Positions 18,767 through 25,813 of a stretch of 64,000 nucleotides of DNA are shown piece after piece. Position 1 is the stretch's first letter, and each line of letters begins with the position of its first letter. Source of the stretch: Bog-756 sp963806455 (GTDB lineage Bacteria > Actinomycetota > Acidimicrobiia > Acidimicrobiales > RAAP-2); NCBI GenBank assembly GCA_963806455.1, contig CAWDXZ010000001.1, forward strand, positions 868,001 through 932,000, in the 5' to 3' direction. The translations under genes were made by a program, and so were the position numbers. The notes below the pieces were generated by a model. That model worked only from the letters and a program-made list of their open reading frames with translations. It searched no databases and had not been told where the DNA came from.

Positions 18767-19450
18767 GTGATCGCTGCAACGAGGGGAGGGGGCTGGGCCC
18801 GGGCGGGCGCCGAGACGGCGCCACCTCTGTCGGCGTACGCGCTCCTCGGGGAGGCGAGGGCCGGCGCCTGGCCCGCCGACCGTGACAGCCGGCCCGGTCC
18901 CTCCGGTGTCGAGGAGCGGCGCCCGGACCTGGTGCCGGCCGGGCTGCTCGCCGACCTCCATCATCCCCGGCTGGTCATCGCGCCGGGCCATGTCGGTGGA
19001 GACCGCCGTCGAGCTGGCCGGGCCCCCGCACCATTCGACGACGGCCCCCGGGGCCCCTGGCACCTCGCCCTGGCCGTGGTGATGGTGCTGGCGGTGGCGG
19101 CCGCCCTGGTGCCACTGAGCCTGTTCGCCGCCCGCCAGGTGGGGCGGAGCATCCCGACGCCGTCCACGCTCAGGACCCATGCCCGCTCCGGAAGTGACGG
19201 CCCCGCCCGGCCCGGCGGCACAGCCCGGGGTGGCGGCACAGCCCGGGGTGGCGGTGCAGCCGGCGCCACCTCGGCACCCAGTCGGCATCCGGCCCGGCGA
19301 CACCAATCGGTGCGAGCGGGGCACCCCACCCGGCGGCACGGAGGGCGGCCGGCGCCGGGCTGTGGCGTCCCGGCCACCGGGCTCCCCCGGCACTGTGGCC
19401 GGCACCGGACGGCGACGGACATCGGGGCCCCGGCCGCGCCCGTCGGCTGA
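18767..19450 (+). CDS. Putative membrane protein, truncated paralog of the next gene
   Basis: About 227 residues from a GTG. The middle (LLADLHHPRLVI, then GHVGGDRRRAG) matches the corresponding box in the protein at 19493-20626 (PLADLDHPNLVL, then GYVGPDRRAVG), and both are followed by one membrane helix (here LALAVVMVLAVAAALVPL). After the helix this copy has only a low-complexity Arg/Gly/Ala/His-rich tail encoded partly by an 18-bp tandem repeat, whereas the next gene has a folded domain. It may be a decayed duplicate or a real short protein; the start codon is not supported by a clear ribosome binding site. Confidence 0.5.
   Translation: MIAATRGGGWARAGAETAPPLSAYALLGEARAGAWPADRDSRPGPSGVEERRPDLVPAGLLADLHHPRLVIAPGHVGGDRRRAGRAPAPFDDGPRGPWHLALAVVMVLAVAAALVPLSLFAARQVGRSIPTPSTLRTHARSGSDGPARPGGTARGGGTARGGGAAGATSAPSRHPARRHQSVRAGHPTRRHGGRPAPGCGVPATGLPRHCGRHRTATDIGAPAAPVG
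19214..19249. repeat. 18-bp tandem repeat
   Basis: The unit GGCGGCACAGCCCGGGGT is present twice in perfect tandem (19214-19231 and 19232-19249), followed by a partial third copy. It lies inside the low-complexity tail of the putative gene at 18767-19450. Confidence 0.9.
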
Positions 19451-19492
19451 CCGTCCGCCGGACCACCCCGACCCCGCCCCGGCTCAGGCCAG

Positions 19493-20626
19493 GTGCTTCA
19501 GCTTGGCTCCAAAGCTGCCGATCCTTGGCGTATGGCGTCAGCGCTCACCGACCGGAGGTCGACCCCGTCCGTACCCGGTGACCCGGCGGCGCCGGGCCTC
19601 GCTCCGGCCGCGGCCGCCCCGGCTGCCGTGCCGGATGCCGTTCCGGCCCGCGTGCCGGAAGCCGTCCCGGCGGCGATCCCCGATGGCGCCCAGCTCCCCG
19701 ACGAGTCACTGGCCCCGGACCCCCTGGCCGATCTCGACCACCCCAACCTGGTCCTCTCCGACGGGTACGTCGGCCCGGACCGGCGGGCCGTCGGAGTCCT
19801 GGCCCGGCTGCGCCGCGCCACCTTCGCCCAGCGGCGCTCCCTGCTGACGCTGGAGTTCGCCGTGGTCGCCATCGTGGCCGTGGTGGTCACCGCGCTGGTG
19901 ACGGTGGGCCCCGGCTCCCGTCTCTCGGCCACCCATGCCGCCGCCCGGACCGGCCGGCACGCCCGGGCGGCGACCCCGGCCCGGGCTCCGTCACCGACCC
20001 CGGCCGCCGCCCCCAGCACGCCCGCCGCCCCGGTCGCCCCCCTGGCCACCGCCACGGTGCCTTCGACCACGGCGCCGGCTCCGGCGCCCACCACGCCTGC
20101 CACCACGCCGGCCACCACACCGGCACCGGCGTCGGCGGCATCGCTCACCCCGGCCCAACTCGGGGCGGAGGCGCTCACCCTCGTCCGCTACCCCTGGCAG
20201 CAGATCCCCGGCTACTCGATCCAGTTCCTCCCCATCTCGGACGCCCCCTCGGCGGGGTTCTACGGCAACACCACCTTCACCTGGGGGCAGACCGGGGGCA
20301 CCTCGGTGCTGTACGTGTACCCGGGTGAGACGGTCGAACGGCTGGCCGGCATCACCGCGTTCGAGATCGCCCACGAGGTGGATGCCGCCGCCGTCGAGCC
20401 CCAGGGGGGCGAGACCCAGATCGAGAACACCCTCAACTACCACCCGTCGAGCTGGGCGCCCGACTGCGACTGTGCCGAGGAGGGCTTCCTCTCGGGTTGG
20501 TACGCCGCCGCCTTCTCCAACTACTGGTCGCCCGGCGTCGGGGACTGGAGCCAGCTCCCGGTGTCCCCGCCGAGCGGGTCGACCCTCAACGAGGTCGCCT
20601 CCTGGCTGAACCCGACCATCCCCTGA
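19493..20626 (+). CDS. Membrane-anchored extracytoplasmic protein, unknown domain
   Basis: Up to 377 residues; an ATG at residue 14 is the alternative start. An Ala/Pro-rich cytoplasmic part carries the box DPLADLDHPNLVLSDGYVGPDRR (about residues 78-100), one helix follows (FAVVAIVAVVVTALVTV, about 123-140), then a Thr/Ala/Pro linker of about 80 residues and a C-terminal domain from about residue 225. That domain has ITAFEIAHEVDAAAVEP, which recalls the HExxH helix of zinc peptidases but lacks the second His, and a DCDCAEE segment. It may be a wall-spanning protein with a peptidase-like fold. It lies between two GT4 genes in the same direction, 10 bases before the next start. Confidence 0.75.
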   Translation: MLQLGSKAADPWRMASALTDRRSTPSVPGDPAAPGLAPAAAAPAAVPDAVPARVPEAVPAAIPDGAQLPDESLAPDPLADLDHPNLVLSDGYVGPDRRAVGVLARLRRATFAQRRSLLTLEFAVVAIVAVVVTALVTVGPGSRLSATHAAARTGRHARAATPARAPSPTPAAAPSTPAAPVAPLATATVPSTTAPAPAPTTPATTPATTPAPASAASLTPAQLGAEALTLVRYPWQQIPGYSIQFLPISDAPSAGFYGNTTFTWGQTGGTSVLYVYPGETVERLAGITAFEIAHEVDAAAVEPQGGETQIENTLNYHPSSWAPDCDCAEEGFLSGWYAAAFSNYWSPGVGDWSQLPVSPPSGSTLNEVASWLNPTIP

Positions 20627-20636
20627 TCCTTGACCC

Positions 20637-21872
20637 ATGACCCGCATCGCCCTTCTCCCGAGCTCGTATCCTCCCTCCCTCGGAGGCGTCGAGGAGCTGA
20701 CGCGCCACCTTGCCCTCACCCTCGTCGATGGCGGCGACAACGTGGAGGTGTGGACCGGTCAACCCGACGACTCGGCCCCCGAGACGGTCGAGGTCCGCGA
20801 CGGCATGATCGTGCGTCGCCTGCCCATGCCCCTGCCGGCCACCAACTGGTCGGCCGTCAGGCGCTCGGCCACGACCGGTGTCCGCACGCTCTTCTCGTTG
20901 CGCGACGCCGTGGCCGCCTTCCGGCCGGACGTTCTCCACGTGCAGTGCTTCGGCCCGAACGGGGCCTACGCCTCCGCCCTGTCCCGGTTGACCGGCCGAC
21001 CGCTGGTGGTGACCCTCCAGGGTGAGACACTGATGGACGACGCCGACATCTTCGAGGTGTCCCGCTCGCTGCGAGCTTCGCTCCGGCACGCCATGAAGTC
21101 CGCCGCCGCGGTGACGGCCTGCTCGTCGTTCACCCTGGAGGACGCCGAGCGCCGCTTCGGGCTCCGGCCCGGTCGGGGTCGGGTGATCCCCAACGGGGTC
21201 GACCTGGTCGGTGAGGCCGGACCGGGCGCCGTCCGACCGGCGGTGCTGCCGGACAGCCCCTACATCCTGGCCCTCGGGCGGGTGGTGCCCAAGAAGGGAT
21301 TCGACCTGCTGGTCCAGGCCTACGCCGGCATGGATGCCGCCCGGCGGACTGCCGACCTGGTCATCGCCGGGACGGGCCCCGCCCTGGCCGACCTGCGCCA
21401 CCGGGCCGGCGACCTCGGGGTGGGCGACCGGGTGCACTTCGTCGGCCGGCTCGATCGCGAGGAGGTGGCCGGTGCCATGGCCGGTGCCGAGCTGTTCGTC
21501 CTGCCCAGCCGGCTGGAGCCCTTCGGGATCGTCATCCTCGAGGCATGGCGGGCCGGGACGGCGGTGGTGGCCACCGGCCGCGGCGGGCCACCCGAGCTCG
21601 TACGCGACGGGCGCGACGGCCTGCTGGTGGACCCGTTCGACGCGCCCCGGTTCAGTACCCTCCTCGAGCGGATCCTGGGCGACGACCGCCTCCGGCGCTC
21701 GGTGGCCGAGGCCGGCCGGGCCCGGGTGGCCTCCTTCGCCTGGCCGGCGGTGGCCGACCTCTACCGCGAGGTCTACGTCTCGGTGACCGTGGCGCCCGCC
21801 ACCGGCCCGGCCCGGGGTGACGCGTTGGTGGCGTCCCCGGCCGCCGGCGCCCCAGGGGAGACGGAACGGTGA
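20637..21872 (+). CDS. Glycosyltransferase family 4
   Basis: 411 residues, GT-B. RIALLPSSYPPSLGGVEELTRHLA is the acceptor loop at the N-terminus; VIPNGVDL is the inter-domain segment; YILALGRVVPKKGFDLLVQAYA opens the donor domain near residue 205; and RLEPFGIVILEAWRAGTAVVATG near residue 290 is the donor motif. The last 30 residues are Ala/Pro-rich. The stop overlaps the AcpS start as GTGA, so this sugar transferase is translationally coupled to the carrier-protein operon, which ties that operon to glycan assembly. Confidence 0.92.
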   Translation: MTRIALLPSSYPPSLGGVEELTRHLALTLVDGGDNVEVWTGQPDDSAPETVEVRDGMIVRRLPMPLPATNWSAVRRSATTGVRTLFSLRDAVAAFRPDVLHVQCFGPNGAYASALSRLTGRPLVVTLQGETLMDDADIFEVSRSLRASLRHAMKSAAAVTACSSFTLEDAERRFGLRPGRGRVIPNGVDLVGEAGPGAVRPAVLPDSPYILALGRVVPKKGFDLLVQAYAGMDAARRTADLVIAGTGPALADLRHRAGDLGVGDRVHFVGRLDREEVAGAMAGAELFVLPSRLEPFGIVILEAWRAGTAVVATGRGGPPELVRDGRDGLLVDPFDAPRFSTLLERILGDDRLRRSVAEAGRARVASFAWPAVADLYREVYVSVTVAPATGPARGDALVASPAAGAPGETER

Positions 21873-22426
21873 AGCCGGCACCGACGTTGCTGGAGCGGAC
21901 CCGCCGCGGGTCGGAGTCCGGTCCGAGGTCGCGCCGGCGGGTGGGCTCGGACCGGCCGGGCTCACCGTCCGTCCGCGTCGGAGTGGACCTGGTGCCCGTG
22001 GCCGACGTGGCCGAGTCGGTGGAACGCTTCGGCGACCGCTTTCTCGAGCGGGTGTTCACCCCGCACGAGGTTGACTGCTGCCGCCGGGCGGACGCCCGGA
22101 CGGGGCGCGCCCCCGGTTATTCCGTCGAGTCGCTGGCCGCCAGGTTCGCGGCCAAGGAGGCCACGCTCAAGGTGCTGAGGCCGGACGGCTGGCAGCCCGA
22201 TTGGCGCAGCATCGAGGTCCGGCGCACCCGCGGCGGCTGGTGCGAGATCCACCTGTCGGGACAGGCCGCCGCCCTGGCCGCCGAGGTGGGTGTGGACGCG
22301 CTCGAGGTGAGCCTCACCCACGAGTCGATGGTCGCCGTCGCCGTCGTGGTCGGCAGGTGCACCGACGGTGCCACGGCCGCCGGCGGACGCAGTATCCAGG
22401 AACCATCTACCCAGGGAGAAGCGTAA
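21869..22426 (+). CDS. acpS: Holo-[acyl-carrier-protein] synthase (AcpS-type PPTase)
   Basis: Transfers 4'-phosphopantetheine from CoA to a Ser of a carrier protein. VRVGVDLVPVADVAESVERFG has the metal-binding GxD motif (about residue 40) and SLAARFAAKEATLKVL (about residue 92) the second conserved motif with its catalytic Glu. A core of about 125 residues is normal for AcpS; here a 35-residue Arg/Ser-rich extension precedes it if the GTG at 21869 (GTGA overlap with the GT4 stop) is the start. The carrier-protein gene lies 2 bases downstream, so this looks like a dedicated activating enzyme rather than the housekeeping AcpS, though only one copy is visible here. Confidence 0.88.
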   Translation: MKPAPTLLERTRRGSESGPRSRRRVGSDRPGSPSVRVGVDLVPVADVAESVERFGDRFLERVFTPHEVDCCRRADARTGRAPGYSVESLAARFAAKEATLKVLRPDGWQPDWRSIEVRRTRGGWCEIHLSGQAAALAAEVGVDALEVSLTHESMVAVAVVVGRCTDGATAAGGRSIQEPSTQGEA

Positions 22427-22428
22427 CC

Positions 22429-22668
22429 ATGGACGAGACGATCCGGTTGGTGCTGGCTGAGCATGGCCGGCTGGCCACCGACGCCAACACCATCGACGAC
22501 AGCGCCGATCTGTTCTCGGCCGGGATGACCTCCCACGCCAGTGTGAACGTGATGCTGGCGCTGGAGGACGCGTTCGACATCGAGTTCTCCGAGCGGATGC
22601 TGAAGAAGTCCACCTTCGAGTCGATCGCCGCCATCCGGGCCGGCGTCCTCGAGATGACGGGAGGTTGA
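22429..22668 (+). CDS. Stand-alone carrier protein (ACP/PCP-like)
   Basis: 79 residues, the usual size of a free acyl or peptidyl carrier protein. The attachment loop is ADLFSAGMTSHASVNVML; the Ser in TSHAS (about residue 35) is the expected 4'-phosphopantetheine site, in a G-M-T-S setting rather than the common D-S-L of fatty-acid ACP. Helices II-III follow (LEDAFDIEFSERML, then TFESIAAI). The ATG has an AGGGAGAA site. Its neighbours (AcpS just upstream, the amino acid:[carrier protein] ligase downstream) suggest it carries an aminoacyl group and not a fatty acyl chain. Confidence 0.92.
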   Translation: MDETIRLVLAEHGRLATDANTIDDSADLFSAGMTSHASVNVMLALEDAFDIEFSERMLKKSTFESIAAIRAGVLEMTGG

Positions 22669-22675
22669 GCTTCCA

Positions 22676-23857
22676 ATGACGAGCATCACCGAGACAGCGA
22701 CCATGGTGGCGGAGTCCGAGGGCGTTCCCCAGAAGATGGAGCGCATCGCCGAGAAGGTGAGTGCGCCGGCGGCCGACGAGGTCGACGTCATGGGACGCTT
22801 CCCGACCGAGACCATCGACGCCCTCCGGGCCGAGGGCCTCCTCTCGGCCCTGGTGCCCGAGGCCTTCGGCGGTATGGGGGCATCGGTGGCGGAGGTGTCG
22901 GAGGGCCTGGTGGCCCTCGGGCGTCAGTGCGCCTCGAGCGCCATGGTGGTGGCCATGCATCACATCCAGGTGGCCTGCCTGGTCCGGCACGGGAGGTCGG
23001 CTCAGCTCCGCGACTACCTCGTGGAACTGGTCGAGCACCAGTACCTCCTGGCCTCGGCCACCACCGAGGTCGGCACGGGAGGCGACGTGGGGAGCAGCGT
23101 GTGCGCCGTCGACGTCGCCGGCAACACCTTCCACCTCGAAAAGCAGGCCCCGGTCATCTCGTACGGCCAGTTCGCCGACGCCGTCCTGGCCACGGCCCGA
23201 CGGTCGGCCGAGAGCCCGGAGAACGACCAGGTGCTGGTGCTGTGCCGGCCGCCCGAGCTCGAGCTGGAGCAGGTCGGGGCGTGGAACGCCATCGGGTTCC
23301 GCGGCACGTGCAGCCCCGGGTTCACCCTGCGGGCCAGCGGCGAGGCCACCTCCATCCTCGATGATCCCTACAGCGACCTCTCCACCCAGACCATGCTGCC
23401 GATGGCCCACATCCTGTGGAGCTCGCTGTGGCTGGGGATCGCCACCGCCGCCCTCGACCGCGCCCGCCGGTTCGTCCAGTCCGAGGCACGCAAGCGACCC
23501 GGTATGACCCCGGCGGCTGCGCTCCGACTGGCGGACACCACGGCCCTGCACCAGCAGTTCACCGACCTGGTCCGGGCGTCGGTCGACCGTTACCAGCGGA
23601 TACAGGACGACCCCGACCGGCTGTCGGCCCTGGGCTTCGCCATCGCCATGAATTCCCTCAAGGTGTCGGCTTCGACGCTGGTGGTCGACGTGGTCCGCCA
23701 ATGCATGGTGATCTGCGGGCTGGCCTCCTACCGGATCGGCACTCCGTACAGCCTGGGCCGCCAGCTCCGCGATTCCATGGGGGCCTGCCTCATGGTCAAC
23801 AACGACCGGATCATGGGCAACAACGCCCAGATGCTCCTGGTCCACCGGGGGGAGTGA
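22676..23857 (+). CDS. Acyl-CoA-dehydrogenase-like flavoprotein
   Basis: 393 residues with the acyl-CoA dehydrogenase fold: helical N-domain (TIDALRAEGLLSALVPEAFGGMGAS), middle beta domain (LASATTEVGTGGDVGSS) and C-terminal helical domain (GRQLRDSMGACLMVNNDRIMGNNAQMLL). Members bind FAD and oxidise an alpha-beta C-C bond of a thioester. The place of the catalytic Glu of classical enzymes could not be confirmed by eye; the C-terminal signature is divergent. In this operon the likely substrate is an aminoacyl or acyl thioester on the carrier protein, as in pathways that desaturate carrier-bound amino acids. It starts 7 bases after the carrier-protein stop; its own stop overlaps the ligase region. 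Confidence 0.88.
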   Translation: MTSITETATMVAESEGVPQKMERIAEKVSAPAADEVDVMGRFPTETIDALRAEGLLSALVPEAFGGMGASVAEVSEGLVALGRQCASSAMVVAMHHIQVACLVRHGRSAQLRDYLVELVEHQYLLASATTEVGTGGDVGSSVCAVDVAGNTFHLEKQAPVISYGQFADAVLATARRSAESPENDQVLVLCRPPELELEQVGAWNAIGFRGTCSPGFTLRASGEATSILDDPYSDLSTQTMLPMAHILWSSLWLGIATAALDRARRFVQSEARKRPGMTPAAALRLADTTALHQQFTDLVRASVDRYQRIQDDPDRLSALGFAIAMNSLKVSASTLVVDVVRQCMVICGLASYRIGTPYSLGRQLRDSMGACLMVNNDRIMGNNAQMLLVHRGE

Positions 23858-23859
23858 CC

Positions 23860-24816
23860 GTGACGACCACCGGGATCGACACCGAGCAGACAGCGGGGAC
23901 CGGGGGCACCACGGCCGAGCCGTGGGCCGAGTTCCGCGCCGGCCTGCTCACCGACGGCGTCCTGCTCGCCACCGGGGTCGACGGGCTGTACGGCCGGTCG
24001 GGCACCTATGAGTCAGTGGCCGAGGGGATGGACCGGCTCGTACTGCGAGTCGGTGCCGACCAGGGCGCCTCGACCGTGCGGTTCCCACCGGTCATGCCCT
24101 GGGCCACCTTCGAGCGGAACGGCTATCTCGAGTCCTTCCCCGACCAGATGGGCTCGGTGCACACCTTCCGCGGGGACGAGCGCCAACATGCCGAGCTGGT
24201 GCGGCGGGCCGAGGCCCACGAGGATCGAGCCTCGCTGCTCGAGACCACCGACATGGTGCTCTGCCCGGCGGTCTGCCATCCGCTCTACCCCACCATGGCC
24301 GGCGTCCTCCCCGAGGAGGGCCGCCGGGTCGAGGTGTACGGGTACTGCTTCCGCCACGAGCCGAGCACCGACCCCTTCCGCATGCAGGCGTTCCGCCAGC
24401 ACGACTATGTCTACCTGGGCACCCCCGAGGGTGCCCGTGGTCATCGGGACATGTGGATCGGACGCGGCCTCGAGGTGCTGAGCGGCCTCGGTCTCCAGGT
24501 GGACTCAGTGGTGGCCAACGATCCCTTCTTCGGGCGGCCGGGCCGGATGCTGGCGGCCAACCAGCGCCACGAAGAGCTCAAGTTCGAAATCGTCACCCCG
24601 GTGTTCCCGACCGCTCGCCAGACCGCCATCTCGTCGTCCAACTGCCATCTCGACCACTTCGGCCGTCCGTTCGGCATCGAGACTGCCGACGGGGAGGTGG
24701 CCCATACGGCTTGCTTCGGCTTCGGGATCGACCGGATCGCCCTGGCCCTCTTCCACCGCCACGGCAACCACCCCGACCGCTGGCCGGCCGGGGTGCGGGC
24801 CGCCCTGTGGCCGTGA
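23860..24816 (+). CDS. Amino acid:[carrier protein] ligase, SerRS-like class II synthetase
   Basis: 318 residues. It has the class II aminoacyl-tRNA synthetase core of the atypical seryl-tRNA synthetase type but no tRNA-binding arm. Motif 2 is GYCFRHEPSTDPFRMQAFRQ (about 161-180) and motif 3 is GFGIDRIALALFHRHG (about 287-302). Candidate zinc ligands are Cys135/Cys139 (LCPAVCH), Glu167 (FRHEP) and Cys262 (SSNCHLD), the arrangement known in characterised family members, which activate small amino acids such as glycine and load them on a phosphopantetheine carrier instead of tRNA. I use GTG 23860 because GGGGGGAG is spaced well before it; GTG 23854, overlapping the previous stop as GTGA, is possible. 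The preferred amino acid is not predictable. Confidence 0.92.
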   Translation: MTTTGIDTEQTAGTGGTTAEPWAEFRAGLLTDGVLLATGVDGLYGRSGTYESVAEGMDRLVLRVGADQGASTVRFPPVMPWATFERNGYLESFPDQMGSVHTFRGDERQHAELVRRAEAHEDRASLLETTDMVLCPAVCHPLYPTMAGVLPEEGRRVEVYGYCFRHEPSTDPFRMQAFRQHDYVYLGTPEGARGHRDMWIGRGLEVLSGLGLQVDSVVANDPFFGRPGRMLAANQRHEELKFEIVTPVFPTARQTAISSSNCHLDHFGRPFGIETADGEVAHTACFGFGIDRIALALFHRHGNHPDRWPAGVRAALWP

Positions 24817-24838
24817 CCGTCCCGAGCGTCTCCCGGCC

Positions 24839-25813
24839 ATGAGCGTCGCCCTGCTCCCGGTGAACGCGGAAGGGTTCCTTCCCCATCCGCTGCACGCCAC
24901 CGAGCGCAACTGGACCGAGACCAACTGCTATGTGGACGTGTGGATCGAGGTGCTGCACGCCCTCGGCCTCGACCCGGTGGCCGCCGCCGCCTTCACCTTG
25001 AGCGCCGACTTCGAGGGCTACCAGTGGTCCTTCTTCAAGTACCCGCCCGAGGACCTCCGCTTCCTCTTCGGACTCGAGGTGTCCGAACTCAATGTGTGGA
25101 AGCCGGTGGTCGAGCACGTGACCGAGGCGCTCGATCTCGGCCAGCTGTGCACCGTCGAGGCCGACTCGTGGTTCCTGCCCGACACCCGCGGGGTGTCCTA
25201 CGGGACGGCCCATGTGAAGAGCACCATCGTCCCCCAGCTGCTCGATATCGAGGGACGCCGTCTCGGCTACTTCCACAACGCCGGGTACTTCGAGCTCGAG
25301 GGCGACGACTTCGACGGGGTCTTCCGCCTCGGGGCCCACGCCGACACCATGGAGCTCCCGCCCTACATGGAGCTGATCCGTCTCGGGCGGCTTCGCCGGG
25401 ACGACCCCGACCTCGTGCACCGGGCGGTCGCCCTCACCCGCGACCACCTGGCCCGGCGCCCGGGGTCCAACCCGGTGGCCCGCCTGGGCCGCCGGCTCGC
25501 CGCCGACCTGCCCTGGCTGGCCGATCAGGACCTCGACACGTTCCACCTGTACTCCTTCGGCACCTGCCGGCAGTGCGGGGCCTCCGCCGAGCTGGCCTCC
25601 ACTTTCGTGGAGTGGCTGAACCGCCACGACCGGCCCGGGACCGAGCCGGCCGCCGTCTCGTTCGCCGAGCTGGCCGCCGGGGCCAAGGCGCTCCAGTTCG
25701 CGCTGGCCCGGGTGGTCAGGGGCCGCCGGGTCGATCTGGCACCCCTCCTCGCCGCCATGGAGCAGCACTGGTCCGATGCCATGACCACCCTGCTGGCCCG
25801 CTATGGGGACTGA
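24839..25813 (+). CDS. DUF1839 family protein
   Basis: 324 residues with the features of DUF1839: an N-terminal ATERNWTETNCYVDVWIEVLHALGL, then DFEGYQWSFFKYPPEDLR, then ADSWFLPDTRGVSYG. The family is known to me mainly from its repeated occurrence beside amino acid:[carrier protein] ligases; the N-terminus has the look of a condensing or peptidase-like (NlpC/Cys-protease-related) catalytic region, with Cys33 in TNCY and later His/Asp residues, but that is a guess. A second Cys pair, CRQCG, is near residue 245. It could take the aminoacyl group off the carrier protein. It lies 22 bases after the ligase and overlaps the GH2 start by 11 bases. Confidence 0.85.
   Translation: MSVALLPVNAEGFLPHPLHATERNWTETNCYVDVWIEVLHALGLDPVAAAAFTLSADFEGYQWSFFKYPPEDLRFLFGLEVSELNVWKPVVEHVTEALDLGQLCTVEADSWFLPDTRGVSYGTAHVKSTIVPQLLDIEGRRLGYFHNAGYFELEGDDFDGVFRLGAHADTMELPPYMELIRLGRLRRDDPDLVHRAVALTRDHLARRPGSNPVARLGRRLAADLPWLADQDLDTFHLYSFGTCRQCGASAELASTFVEWLNRHDRPGTEPAAVSFAELAAGAKALQFALARVVRGRRVDLAPLLAAMEQHWSDAMTTLLARYGD

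Noticed and set aside
23416..23860. Extension of the amino acid:[carrier protein] ligase frame into the dehydrogenase
   Set aside because: This is overlap of an open frame with the upstream gene; the dehydrogenase stop and the GTG with a ribosome binding site mark the real start.
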